Made by a program: the position numbers and the translations under genes. Shown one piece after another: positions 1-8,182 of a stretch of DNA of 10,450 nt. Position 1 is the first letter of the stretch. Every line of letters starts with the position of its first letter. Under the pieces are notes generated by a model. That model saw nothing but the letters and a program-made list of their open reading frames with translations. It ran no database searches and had not been told where the DNA came from. Origin of the DNA: Phoronis ovalis (Eukaryota > Phoronida > Phoronidae); assembly GCA_028565635.1 (NCBI GenBank), contig JAOXYB010015521.1:3622-14071 (forward strand). Reading direction: 5' to 3'.

Positions 1-64
1 ACATTTTAACAATCTTCAAGACAACAAATATTGTTTGATTGCAACATCCATATAAAATTCTCAC

Positions 65-217
65 CAATAGCAGAGTCTGTTTTCTTGTCCTGTTTGCCTT
101 TAAAGAACCGCGACATGAATCCACCCGATGGTTTCTCTTCAGCAACTGGTGTTGTAGCAGATGAGGATGGTGTACTGTGATTGGATGATGGAATGGATAG
201 TGTTTGTGGTGGGGTTC
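65..217 (-). CDS. RABL6: RABL6 exon 9 (Ser/Thr/Pro linker with a basic-aromatic motif)
   Basis: Encodes the rest of Gly320, residues 321-370 and one base of codon 371. The acceptor chosen is TCTCCTTCCAG|GA and the donor is ATTG|GTGAGA. An alternative acceptor 13 bases further into the intron (TTTGTAG|TG, exon end near 230) does not give the same frame. The linker [19 protein letters not shown] is low in complexity. It is followed by [15 protein letters not shown], comparable to the ISRLFG motif of the vertebrate protein. The remaining exons lie beyond the left edge. Confidence 0.85.
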
Positions 218-3200
218 CTGGAAGGAGAGCACTACAAATTTTGAAACCATCAAAAGGAATTACATACGAAATCATTATGCATAGTTTATTCAGAGCTTAC
301 AAAATAATCACTTTAGTCTTTGTTAAATTGTGAGTGAGGTTACAAAAATAAGTCTAATTTACCCAGTTTCTGGTTTGCAATGCAAGGAAATCGTTTAAAT
401 TTATTACATATGCTAGACATGAAGCTAATCCAATTACGCTAAAATTTAAGAAATTAATACTAATCTAAAATACTACATACTTCATCAAACAATGTTAAAC
501 ATCTTGTTATTTTAGCTCAGTTTACCTTGTAATTGCTGACTGAGCACACAAAACAGATGTAAACAAGCAAACAATAAAACATTTGAACCAGCAAAACTGG
601 CTTTAAGAGAATTTTTATTCCGTAGTTTACCTGCTGCCGCTAATTCTGCTGCCCTTGCAGCCTTTTCTTCTTCTTGCTTTCTCTTAGCCTCAGCAACGGC
701 CTTTTCAGATAATTTATCTTGGTTCTCTCGTCTTTTGTTTGTAATCTGATCCATAAACCTACATTAGACATGGCAATGCAAAAATTACATGGCATTTAGA
801 AACCGGGGTACATTTTATTGAAGCTCACACAAAAGCTGATTTGTTATGTCACAAGCTGTGCTATAACGACACTTGAGTGTCCTTTACAGAAAATGAAACA
901 ACAATCTCCGATAAATCACATGTCATAGGCTGTTGCACAAGGCAGGCCACCAAATAGCAATAAAACATTAGAATCAATCATTAAAGCATATTGGCAGGAG
1001 GCAAAGGAATAAACTAAACAAATCAGGATATTACATATTATGCAAGGGCAACATCTTAGGGTTTGAGCCCAGGACAACGGCACAAGCAGAAGAATGGCAA
1101 TAATGCAGGCTGCATTAATGCTTTCGGATAAACAACATGAATTCAATAAGAAATGTTAACTTCACGGAACTTACAATTCATAATTTTGTTCCTCAGATTC
1201 TTCATGTATTCTAAGCTCCTCCACAGTGGATTCAATATCTCTGGAATTTACTTCCAGCTGTTTCAATAATGCTTCTTTCTGAAAAAAAGTAATACAAATT
1301 TATAAACTTCATTACTTACATTCTTCTAATAAATAATCTAAATTTATGACATATTTATTGCAAATTTACATGCAAAACATTCATTTTGTTTTAAGTAAAA
1401 ATATATACAAGACATCCTTGTGACTTTAAAACATGATACATGAGCAGGAGTTTTGAAGGTGCATGTAACTCAGCATTCTCAATGAGGAAAAAAAAAATAT
1501 TAGTTAAAATATACATCAAAACTACTAAGATAGACACTTGGATATACTTTAACACTTGTGGACATTATATGTTTACTATTTCTACAGTTACACACAGATT
1601 TAAAGCAGATGAACTCCATATTTGGAAACAGATAATAAGATCATGTGTTGCACATGTCAGTAATTCTTATTTCATGATTGTATTCTATTGGGGTTAGTAC
1701 TATCAGAATGCCAAATAAACAAAAGGCAATACAATTACAGACATAGCAAAGCATAAGTACCTGTAACTGAAGAAATGGAACATTAAAGAACATATGAAGA
1801 TATTTCAGACCGAAGCCGTTTCTCATTGATGACTCTGCATAGCGGACTTCCGCTGCATTTTCACCTCTGAAATAACAGTCCGTATGTACAATGAAGGTGT
1901 TATGATACCAGTATTACCAAATTCACAGAAAAAGCAGGAATTCTTAAGAAATAGATATTTTTATTATATTGTACCTAATAGCAGAAGCTGCACAACAAGT
2001 GAAAATGTTGCAAACTGCTCAAAATATGTGTCAACAGACGATCTTTCGTGCATTCAGTAGCATGACGTGCTTACTATTGCTGTAGTAAAATGTCGTTCAA
2101 TTTCCTGTGCTTTTAAACACACAACTGTGAACATTCTATTATATGGGGACAACATTGGTGATGTCCTCTGATACTTATCAGAACAGTTTCTTACATTCTA
2201 TTGCTGGCATTTCATTACTTTTTAATTAATGAACATTGCAGCAAATTTAATCAATTATTGAAGTGATGGTAGAACATGGTGAACATACCTATCCAGATCT
2301 TCTATAAAATATTTGACAGTATCTTCAGAAACTGTCCTGTGATGCCCCATGTCTCGATGATTCCCCAAGACAATGACCGGTATGTGAGCTGGCACTTTAG
2401 GTAACTCTCTCTCAACATAATCAAAGGTCCTGAAATGTATTGAGGCATGCTGCATCACTAAGGTCAAATCGGAGAAATTATACCTTAGTAGTAGTTAACA
2501 GAATTAACTTACGTGACTACTAAACAGACTTCAACATTACAAGATTACAAATGTTTGAAGTTTTTCCAGGTCAAGTGTATTATGACTCGATTTCTTTCTT
2601 TTCTTTTCACTAAAACTATTTTCACTTATTTTCCCTGTTGCTCTACAGTTCTTTTCATCCCTTACCAATTTGCCTTTATAAATAAATTAGGAAATTTTCA
2701 ATTTTAAATTATTTAAGGAATACCACTGCTTGGTTATGTCAAACATCATAACAGCTCCATTTGTTCCCTTGTACACATCTACAAATTCTGCATCTAAACA
2801 TGGCTCCTCTATAACCTAAGAAAGATTTATGTGATTTTAAGAATTGCTAATTATGAAATTACTTTGTGAGCACAAGAACTTCCAAACATGTAAAAAACAA
2901 AAAGTGAATTCGTACAAGCACGTGCGAAAATGTTTCAATTGTGATCTTGTAGTCTGTGCTTCAGCTTGTGACTTCTCAATCATATAATTAGGAAAGCAAA
3001 GCAGCTGGCTCGTAGTATTCTAATATAATTCCAAGTTTAGATTTTCTAGGTAAATGTTAATTACATGCTCCTATTAATATGATTATATTAATTTGTTACA
3101 AACCGAAAGACAAAAGTGAAAATTACTATTCTGCAATAATTTAGAGATTATATAATACAAATACAAAGTAGAGTAAAATTTTATTAGCATGCAACATGTA

Positions 3201-4340
3201 CATATACACCGGTATAGTTTTTTAAATATATTTAATTTATTCTCATTTGTACACATCTTAGGTAAACAATTTTTTGAAAGTTGCAACGATTAATAGTACA
3301 AACCTCAGTTGCATTGTCAAGCTTTAGTCCTTCGACTTTCCTCTTACGTCGACCTTTATCCACCACGTCCCACACCTCGACTTTTACAATGTCATCTGTA
3401 GCTTTATAATTCCACTGTATACTGGACACCTACAAAGTAACACTGAAACACTGTAAACTGTAATTTCCTCTTAGAATTTATGTTTTTTGTGGAACTGCTA
3501 ACAGAAAAAAACCTGCTATTAATTACTGACTGACATCTACATGTATATGTAAAATATATTAACTCATATTAGATGTGCACTTTTATCACATTGAGGCAAG
3601 TATTTTAGAGGATATTTTTGTTTCCTAATTTTAACAAAACATTATGATATAAATTCCATTCTTTATTGAAATGAACAGTAGCTCTGTTATGACATGTGGA
3701 CATTAATCCATAAATATTTTCTTAATCCCCCCAATACAGGTAATCATTATACTACCTGTATTTCTTCGGTCGGTATGTATTCTTCCTTGAACTTTTGACC
3801 TTGTAGACGATACCACAGTGCTGTCTTACCAACATTCCTATCACCACGTACCACAATTTTCACTGTAATAAAATATGACAGATAGTAAAATGCACTCTAT
3901 AATTTCTGTGCAATAAAACCATGTTGTACGAGCACACCATCAGTATAGTATGGTACACATGTACACATATACAAGGTACACATGTACCATACAATACAAG
4001 GTACACATGTACCATACTATACATGGTACACATGTACCATACTATCAGAAATAAAATACATAATAACATCATATTTATGATCATTTGAATTTTTTTTAAA
4101 AATGGTTAGTTGCTGGTGTCACCAGAGGTTGCTGGTTTTATACTAAATTTAATATATATGAACATATTTTTTATTTTGCAACTCACTATTGTAGTTCACT
4201 CCCCTTGCAAATCTCCTTTGGAGGTGTGCCCCCATGGCTTGCATTCCAGTTCGTGCATTTCCCGCAGATAAGTCTTCCTTTTTTCCAGACTGACCTTGGG
4301 ACTGGCCTTCTTTATCTTTAAAAAGCTTTCTTAAAAACAT
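65..4340 (-). CDS. RABL6: RABL6 (Rab-like protein 6), 5' nine coding exons, gene runs off the left edge
   Basis: RABL6 (PARF, RBEL1) is an atypical Rab/Ras-like GTPase of nucleus and cytoplasm linked in vertebrates to cell proliferation and ARF binding. Nine exons joined at GT-AG sites keep one frame throughout and give 370 residues. In order they hold: a basic N-terminal tail with [11 protein letters not shown] (about 41-51); the P-loop GDRNVGKT (58-65); the switch-like IPTEEIQ (81-87); WDVVDKG (107-113) where Rabs have [16 protein letters not shown] (about 152-160); LGNHRD (181-186) in the G4 position; YAESSM with [18 protein letters not shown] (about 216-242); a charged helical stretch (about 243-320); and a Ser/Thr/Pro-rich stretch with [11 protein letters not shown]. 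The start is supported by an in-frame TGA four codons upstream of the ATG. The known human protein is about 730 residues, so roughly half is missing here beyond the left edge. The family assignment is from remembered homology; the splice junctions are read directly. Confidence 0.95.
631..758 (-). CDS. RABL6: RABL6 exon 8 (charged helix)
   Basis: Encodes the last base of Leu277, residues 278-319 and one base of Gly320. The acceptor is TAATGTAG|G and the donor is CAG|GTAAAC. The sequence is rich in Lys, Glu, Gln and Ala ([20 protein letters not shown]), so a single long helix or coiled coil is likely. Frame continuity into exons 7 and 9 supports the junctions. Confidence 0.9.
1175..1278 (-). 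CDS. RABL6: RABL6 exon 7
   Basis: Encodes residues 243-276 and two bases of codon 277. The acceptor is TTTTTTCAG|AAA with a good pyrimidine tract and the donor is GTAAGT. It reads [17 protein letters not shown] then [17 protein letters not shown]. This resembles the vertebrate segment after FLQLQ and is predicted to be a charged helix. Confidence 0.92.
1761..1866 (-). CDS. RABL6: RABL6 exon 6 (end of GTPase domain)
   Basis: Encodes the last base of Arg207 and residues 208-242. The acceptor is TATTTCAG|A and the donor CAG|GTACTT. It contains [20 protein letters not shown] and FNVPFLQLQ, the C-terminal helix of the GTPase fold. AESS occupies the G5-like position. Confidence 0.95.
2289..2429 (-). 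CDS. RABL6: RABL6 exon 5 (G4 region)
   Basis: Encodes the rest of Trp160 through Asp206 and two bases of Arg207. The acceptor is ATTTCAG|GAC and the donor AG|GTATGT. It reads [20 protein letters not shown] then [14 protein letters not shown] stands where classical GTPases have NKxD, so Asn and Asp of the guanine-specificity motif are kept while the lysine is not, as is typical of RABL6. Confidence 0.95.
2724..2815 (-). CDS. RABL6: RABL6 exon 4
   Basis: Encodes residues 130-159 and two bases of Trp160. The acceptor is TTCTTAG|GTT and the donor is TG|GTATTC, a less common donor context. The segment [19 protein letters not shown] followed by DITKQW matches the conserved beta-strand before the G4 loop in RABL6 proteins. 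Confidence 0.93.
3304..3429 (-). CDS. RABL6: RABL6 exon 3 (G3 region)
   Basis: Encodes residues 88-129, phase 0 on both sides. The acceptor is TTTGTAG|GTG and the donor GAG|GTTTGT. It contains [23 protein letters not shown], in two parts [10 protein letters not shown] and [10 protein letters not shown], which is the RABL6 signature replacing the Rab WDTAGQE motif. A lysine/arginine-rich segment (RRKRKVEG) follows. Confidence 0.95.
3756..3862 (-). CDS. RABL6: RABL6 exon 2 (P-loop and switch I)
   Basis: Encodes residue 52 (Met, split codon) to 87. The acceptor is TTATTACAG|TG and the donor CAG|GTAGTA. It starts [16 protein letters not shown], an intact nucleotide-binding P-loop with the GKT lysine and threonine present, and ends [10 protein letters not shown], the effector-loop region with the conserved threonine of small GTPases. 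Confidence 0.95.
3952..4046. repeat. Minisatellite of self-complementary 25-bp units in RABL6 intron 1
   Basis: Four consecutive units begin at 3952, 3975, 4000 and 4025, each starting GGTACACATGTACC and most continuing ATACTATACAT. In each unit GGTACA pairs with TGTACC around a central CA, and TAGTAT at the left border (about 3945-3951) pairs with ATACTA at the right end of the units. The array can therefore form either several small hairpins or one large one. It lies about 90-180 bases inside intron 1 from the exon 2 side. Confidence 0.9.
4187..4340 (-). CDS. RABL6: RABL6 exon 1 (start codon, N-terminal tail)
   Basis: Encodes residues 1-51 plus the first base of codon 52. It begins [12 protein letters not shown] and ends [10 protein letters not shown]. 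The donor is A|GTGAGT (GT at 4186-4185). The tail between the start and [15 protein letters not shown] is Gln/Ser/Lys-rich and appears longer than the vertebrate counterpart, which is the usual place for this family to vary. An in-frame stop lies just upstream, so no longer N-terminus is possible without an extra spliced exon. Confidence 0.93.
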
Positions 4341-4830
4341 CTTAATAGATCATAAATCTACAACAAAATATGAAATACTGTCAACCAAATAAGTAGAATG
4401 ATAAAACTTTGCTTATGTGTGTCTATAAGTTTAACGTCCATCTGTTGAACCACAATTTATTCAGGACACCTAATATCCACCGCCTTGGACCTGACGTTGT
4501 TTAGCAAGGACACAATTCATTGAACATGCACCTTCAGTTCGTATTGCATGAGTAATTTATGTATGGCACAGACAGTGTTTGTAAAGCACATACCTGCAAT
4601 TTTAACTGAGGGTTTAAGAACCCAGATGTATCAAAATACCCAGGTGAAAACATACAGATGATCACAGTAATTGTTCGTGCAGAAATCAAGTTGAATATAT
4701 ATTTTGATTTTTGCATCACACATCGCTCTAACACTCGCCTTGAAGGATTATAAAGTTATTAACCAAGTAATATGCTAATGAGTTAAAACTCTTTATATAG
4801 TATTTGGAAAGTAGGAATACATTCTTCCTG
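4341..4830. other. Non-coding flank upstream of RABL6
   Basis: This AT-rich stretch lies upstream of the RABL6 start and should contain its 5' untranslated region and possibly a non-coding first exon. No CpG-rich block, clear TATA box or initiator could be picked out, so the transcription start is not placed. The open frames here are short and lack protein-like character. Confidence 0.4.
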
Positions 4831-4955
4831 GTGGAATCTTACATAGCCAATTACAGTGAAAGTGCCCAAACTTCGAAATCTATGTAATTCCTACAGAATG
4901 AGTTGATACATAACTGTCCAGATACTCTCTCATTATCCAACTTCAACTTCCACTA
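4831..4955 (+). repeat. Left arm of the foldback element
   Basis: Begins GTGGAATCTTACATAGCC and ends near CAACTTCAACTTCCACTA. It pairs with the arm at 5109-5238. Confidence 0.85.
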
Positions 4956-5108
4956 ATCCTATCACCATTTGAAACTTCTGAATTCAGTTTTTACCATGCA
5001 GTAAGTATGTTTTACCAGGGGTCCCACACACCTACCAAGTTTGTTTGGCAAGTACCCCGATCTCTCTGGGTGCCAGGGCAGGAGTTGCAAATGGCCATAG
5101 AAGTACGT

Positions 5109-5238
5109 AGTGGGAGTTGAAGTTGGATAATCAGAGTATCTGGACGGTTATAAATATATGAACTTATACGGTAGGAATTACTTAGATTTCCAAGTTTGAG
5201 CAGTTTCACTGTAATTGGCTATTTATGTAAGATTGCAC
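5109..5238 (-). repeat. Right arm of the foldback element
   Basis: Begins AGTGGGAGTTGAAGTTGGAT and ends TGTAAGATTGCAC, the reverse complement of the left arm with small differences. Confidence 0.85.
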
Positions 5239-6491
5239 GACTGTTCGCACAGCTCCTCAGGCTCAGAGTCTGACAGATCAAGAGCTAGTGCAGAACGTCA
5301 TGTCAGATACAGTCTTACAGAACCAGGAATAGGTTTATTTAGGCGTTGATAGTTACAGACAATTCAATGTACAAGGTTTTTAGCGGTATGTACCGTTTCA
5401 GAAATAATTTGCTAAAAGTAAAAAAGATGCACAAAACCGGAGAATCTCTAAATTCGTTTGGTTTTTCGACACAAAATTTTTCATCTTGATTCTTGGGCCC
5501 GAGCCTGAGAGTGTAGAAATCGGAGATTCACACAACGATATATATTAAATCACATTTTAGTGTCTAAATCTTATTCACATAGCGCATTACCTTAAGTCAA
5601 CTCCCCTTCTGTAATTTAATTTATATATGTTCCCGACTTTGCTATTGGAAATGCTAGCATATTTCCAAACCAATGCTCCATTTTTACTAAAAACGAGGTT
5701 ACTTTCAAGGTCGAGTAACTCCATATGTTGCTTGTTGTCTATGCGCCAACACCATATAATGCGAGAATGAATTGAGAAAGAAATATTTAAAAATGCAAGT
5801 GTTTAACAGCAAAATAATTATTAAACACGCGACATTTTATCAGGTATAATTTTAGTCTTTGACAACACTGAATAAATAAACCACATGGTAATGTTACGGG
5901 CTGTTTACTTCCAAGGGCTATGCCCATGAATACCGAACGCACTACTTTAGTAGTCATTATTTCGACCCGCTACCTAACGGAGAATATGCTATTAATGCAG
6001 CCAGAAATGCCTGGGATTAGAATCGAAAGTTATCATCGGCTAGCTGCAAAACCAGTCTGAATTTGGTATTCAAGTCAAAGGCACATTTCAATCGAGGGGT
6101 AAAAGCTGAAGTTTAATACTGTATTTTGTAAATAGTCTACATAATAATCAATACAAAAAATTAGTACCCTTAACTTAAAATTCCAAATTTTAACCTAGGA
6201 TATATAAAACTCTAACAAAGTATTAAGAAGTTTGAACACACCTATGATATTTTTGACATAAGATACATTGATTGTGAAAGAATTAACGAAAATGTAATAA
6301 ATACATTTTTGCTCGCCTCGCGTAAGCACTACCGAGGGAGAAAAAGACCGCGAGAAAAAAAGTTTAATAATCAAGTTTATTCAACTAGCAACAACATGCA
6401 GAAACGTTTTCGTCATCCACCGGCATTAAACAGGAAATCAATAGTTGAGATCTAGACTCCTTTTAAAAGTGCTCCAGCATGCCCGTCAGAT
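5239..6491. other. Intergenic stretch with no supported gene
   Basis: The stretch is AT-rich on both strands. A plus-strand frame without a methionine start (5892-6017, about 42 codons, closed by TAG at 6018) is the only mildly protein-like piece and has no second exon to join. A slightly GC-richer patch near 6311-6355 has a few CpGs but is too short to call a CpG island. No RNA gene or terminator was recognised. Confidence 0.5.
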
Positions 6492-6599
6492 TGGGGGGCG
6501 GTGTGCGTTTGAAATGGGAGGTACCTATGTAATGTTAACGCACCCTCCTTTTGAAATAGTAAACGCACCCCCCCCCCCTTTTGAAGTAGTAACGCGGCC
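6492..6599. repeat. Short tandem and inverted repeats with G/C homopolymer runs
   Basis: Three head-to-tail units start at 6534, 6559 and 6589. Each begins GT(T/A)AACGC, runs into a C tract and then CTTTTGAA(A/G)TA. The third is cut after AACGCGGCC. An inverted, diverged copy lies at 6492-6510, where a G run leads into GTGTGCGTTTGAAAT. The C run in the second unit is thirteen bases. This looks like the remains of a tandem repeat or an element end. Confidence 0.7.
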
Positions 6600-7250
6600 T
6601 TATGAATTGAGAGGAAAACATGCGCACCTGGTATTTTTTCTGAGCAGCAAGTTTTTTTTTGTTTTTTTTTTCTGACGATAAATGACCTTTTTTTTCTTGT
6701 CAGGGAGCGCGGAGATGTTTCAGCAACCTTTTTTGGATTACTGAACTGATATTTTCTCAAATCGATAATTCTCAAAACACTACAAACGCATCCCTACTGT
6801 TGAAAAAGTGTCTGACGGCCATGTCCAGAAATTAATTTCGCATATATAGCCATTATATATGCTCATTCGGTAGCCACCTCCCTTATCTTAACAATTACTT
6901 TCGCTGTACCTCGCCTGGTCATAAAGTCTTAAGTTCTAAGAAGTAAAATCTGCCCTGGAGTGACTATCTCAATCTCTGCATGCATATTGTATTAGTTTAC
7001 GAAAGGGACTATTATATTAAACTCCGAGGGGATGACTTCAATAATTTTTATAAGGGTGCTCCACGATCCACCCAAACTTTTACCCTTAAAAAAAGCGTTC
7101 AGAAAAAAATTAAGAACATATCCCTTTTCGGGTTTTTGGACAAATGTCCCTGAATATACAGCCTTTTCGGAGAGATTTCAATAATTTACTAAATTTGTTA
7201 AGAAATACAAAACAAATACACGAGATATACATGGACAAGTATAAATAGAT
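6600..7250. other. Intergenic stretch with T-rich runs and a small hairpin
   Basis: Poly-T tracts occupy about 6650-6695. A perfect hairpin with nine-base arms lies at 6840-6862 (GCATATATA and TATATATGC). A short direct repeat, TTCAATAATTT, occurs near 7037 and 7177. No coding sequence is supported; the long minus-strand frame here is mostly translated homopolymer tracts. Confidence 0.5.
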
Positions 7251-7258
7251 ACCGTACC
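7251..7258. repeat. Left 8-bp target-site duplication (ACCGTACC)
   Basis: ACCGTACC immediately precedes the left terminal repeat. It is repeated exactly at 7652-7659 just outside the right terminal repeat, in the same orientation. Confidence 0.9.
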
Positions 7259-7300
7259 CCCGGGGGGTGACAGTCAGAATAACTGGGTACCCATGTTTGT
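7259..7300 (+). repeat. Left terminal inverted repeat of the MITE
   Basis: Starts CCCGGGGGGTGACAGTC, then AGAATAACTGGGTACCCATG. It matches the reverse complement of 7610-7651 at 38 of 42 positions. Confidence 0.9.
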
Positions 7301-7326
7301 TATGAAGGTTAAAAAAAGCCCCTTTG

Positions 7327-7477
7327 TGGGACCTAGGACCTCAAAATTCCTACCCTTATTGGGACCTATGAGCTCAAAAACTCATACCTTTTTTAATTGG
7401 CCTTTAGGACCTTAACAAGAAAAATTGACAACCAAAAAAAAGGTCGCCAAATAAAATCGACAACCAAAAAAAAAAAG
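7327..7477 (+). repeat. Internal ~33-bp degenerate repeats of the MITE
   Basis: TGGGACCTAGGACCTCAAAA at 7327 recurs as TGGGACCTATGAGCTCAAAA at 7360, followed in both by a CCTACCCTTA- or CATACCTTTT-like tail. A third, poorer copy (GGCCTTTAGGACCTTAACAA) lies near 7399. The phrase (T/C)GACAACC plus an A run occurs twice, near 7426 and 7458. The spacing is about 32-33 bases throughout. Confidence 0.7.
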
Positions 7478-7609
7478 CACCGTTTTATTATTTTTGGGAC
7501 TAAATTTTCGTTTTTGTAAGATTTTTAAGCTATTTTATACCCTTTTCAGGGCGTACTGGGTGCCCGGTCCGAATGCTGGAAAACATACCCTTTCGCTCGT
7601 TTTTTTGTT

Positions 7610-7651
7610 ACGAACATGCGTACCCAGCTATTCCGACTGTCACCCCCCGGG
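7610..7651 (-). repeat. Right terminal inverted repeat of the MITE
   Basis: Read on the minus strand it starts CCCGGGGGGTGACAGTC, then GGAATAGCTGGGTACGCATG. Confidence 0.9.
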
Positions 7652-7659
7652 ACCGTACC
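7652..7659. repeat. Right 8-bp target-site duplication (ACCGTACC)
   Basis: Exact direct copy of 7251-7258, immediately outside the right terminal repeat. Confidence 0.9.
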
Positions 7660-7903
7660 ATGGCCGGGATTTTGAGGCCTTTGCCTCACCCCTGTACCAT
7701 AAATTGGACAAGTGCCCCTCGGGCACAAATTACTGGAATAAAGGTCTAATAGGAAACAATGTACCAAATGGAGAATGCGTGGATGCTGTGGAGCAGCAAT
7801 TAGCTTTGGATAGATTTAATATCATGGCTATCATGGAGGAAAAGCAAAGCAGTCCTAGTTGTTTATTCATAATTGTTTCAGATTTGATGCGAGACTCCTC
7901 CTC
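7660..7903 (+). CDS. Possible coding exon of an unrecognised gene (plus strand), partial
   Basis: An open frame, uninterrupted up to the TGA at 7914, encodes CPSGTNYWNKGLIGNN, then CVDAVEQQLALDRFNIMA and IMEEKQSSPSCLFIIVSDLM. The amino-acid mix looks like soluble protein rather than translated repeat. A consensus donor, TCAA|GTATGT, follows codons for RDSSS near 7903. Splicing to the acceptor TATTTTAG at about 8182 would add SAQFYKLLA and a stop in the right phase. The frame also continues upstream through the transposon (from 7494), but that part is translated MITE and is excluded. No good acceptor defines the exon start. No family is recognised; it could equally be an untranslated region or a gene relic. 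Confidence 0.3.
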
Positions 7904-8022
7904 AAGTATGTACTGAAACAAGCTTTGATATGAAACAGTTATATGTTTGCACTTGAAATAATTAAATACGTTTGCAGCATGTTTGTATTTCTTTGCATGC
8001 GGACGTGGAAACTAAAACATGA

Positions 8023-8140
8023 TAGTAAAACGTAATCATTATTACATTTTGCAACAAAATTCCGTGTCAAAATATAATAAAATAGTTTTATTACATTAAT
8101 AATTACGTTGCACAATGTAATAATTACTAACGTAGTAAAA
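8023..8140. repeat. Nested inverted repeat
   Basis: The outer arms at 8023-8055 and 8107-8140 are reverse complements with few differences; both contain GTTGCA(A/C)AATGTAATAAT read in one direction. The intervening loop holds a second perfect hairpin, TAATAAAA (8075-8082) and TTTTATTA (8086-8093), separated by three bases. This may be a small foldback element or a relic of one. Its ends have no evident target duplication. Confidence 0.75.
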
Positions 8141-8182
8141 ATTTTAAGCTATCTAATTTCTATTTTACCGCCGGTATTTTAG

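Larger units (their letters stand above)
4831..5238. mobile_element. Foldback (long inverted-repeat) element, about 408 bp
   Basis: A left arm at about 4831-4955 and a right arm at about 5109-5238 are reverse complements over roughly 125 bases with about 15 substitutions and a few short gaps, including a 4-base gap where TTACATAGCC pairs with TTACATAAATAGCC. Long identical stretches include AGCCAATTACAGTGAAA, GTCCAGATACTCT and ATTATCCAACTTCAACT. The central 153 bases are not repeated. No transposase is present and no convincing target duplication was found at the outer ends, so it is a MITE- or foldback-like element of unknown superfamily. Confidence 0.85.
7259..7651. mobile_element. 393-bp MITE with 42-bp terminal inverted repeats and 8-bp target duplication
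   Basis: The ends are reverse complements. The first 17 bases, CCCGGGGGGTGACAGTC, match exactly, and over 42 bases there are four mismatches, three of them transitions. An exact ACCGTACC duplication flanks both ends. No transposase is encoded, so mobility would depend on an element elsewhere. An 8-bp duplication is known for the hAT, P and Merlin superfamilies, but the terminal CCCGGGGGG is not a standard end for any of them, so the superfamily is open. The interior has an approximately 33-bp periodicity and the right terminal repeat contributes sequence to a plus-strand reading frame. Confidence 0.92.

Noticed and set aside
1050-1075. GGGTTTGAGCCC, like the B box of a tRNA-derived SINE
   Set aside because: No convincing A box at the proper distance, no tRNA fold and no A-rich or repeated tail was seen.
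1440-1697. 85-codon plus-strand frame inside RABL6 intron 6
   Set aside because: It lies within a well-defined intron of the opposite-strand gene, begins in A-rich sequence and has no recognisable motif.
3860-4084. 74-codon minus-strand frame rich in VWYMC repeats
   Set aside because: It is the translation of the palindromic minisatellite in RABL6 intron 1.
5012-5209. 65-codon minus-strand frame containing CPGTQRDRGTC
   Set aside because: It is contained in the foldback element and spans its right arm and centre. The cysteines are few and there is no supporting exon structure.
5892-6017. Short plus-strand frame without ATG, ending NGEYAINAARNAWD, faintly like the NAARN segment of TnpB/Fanzor-type nucleases
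   Set aside because: Only about 42 codons with no other catalytic motif, no flanking open frame and no repeat ends. The likeness covers about five residues, too little to call.
6452-6775. 107-codon minus-strand frame
   Set aside because: It translates poly-T/poly-A tracts and the C-run repeats into Lys- and Gly-rich stretches. No splice sites or homology are evident.
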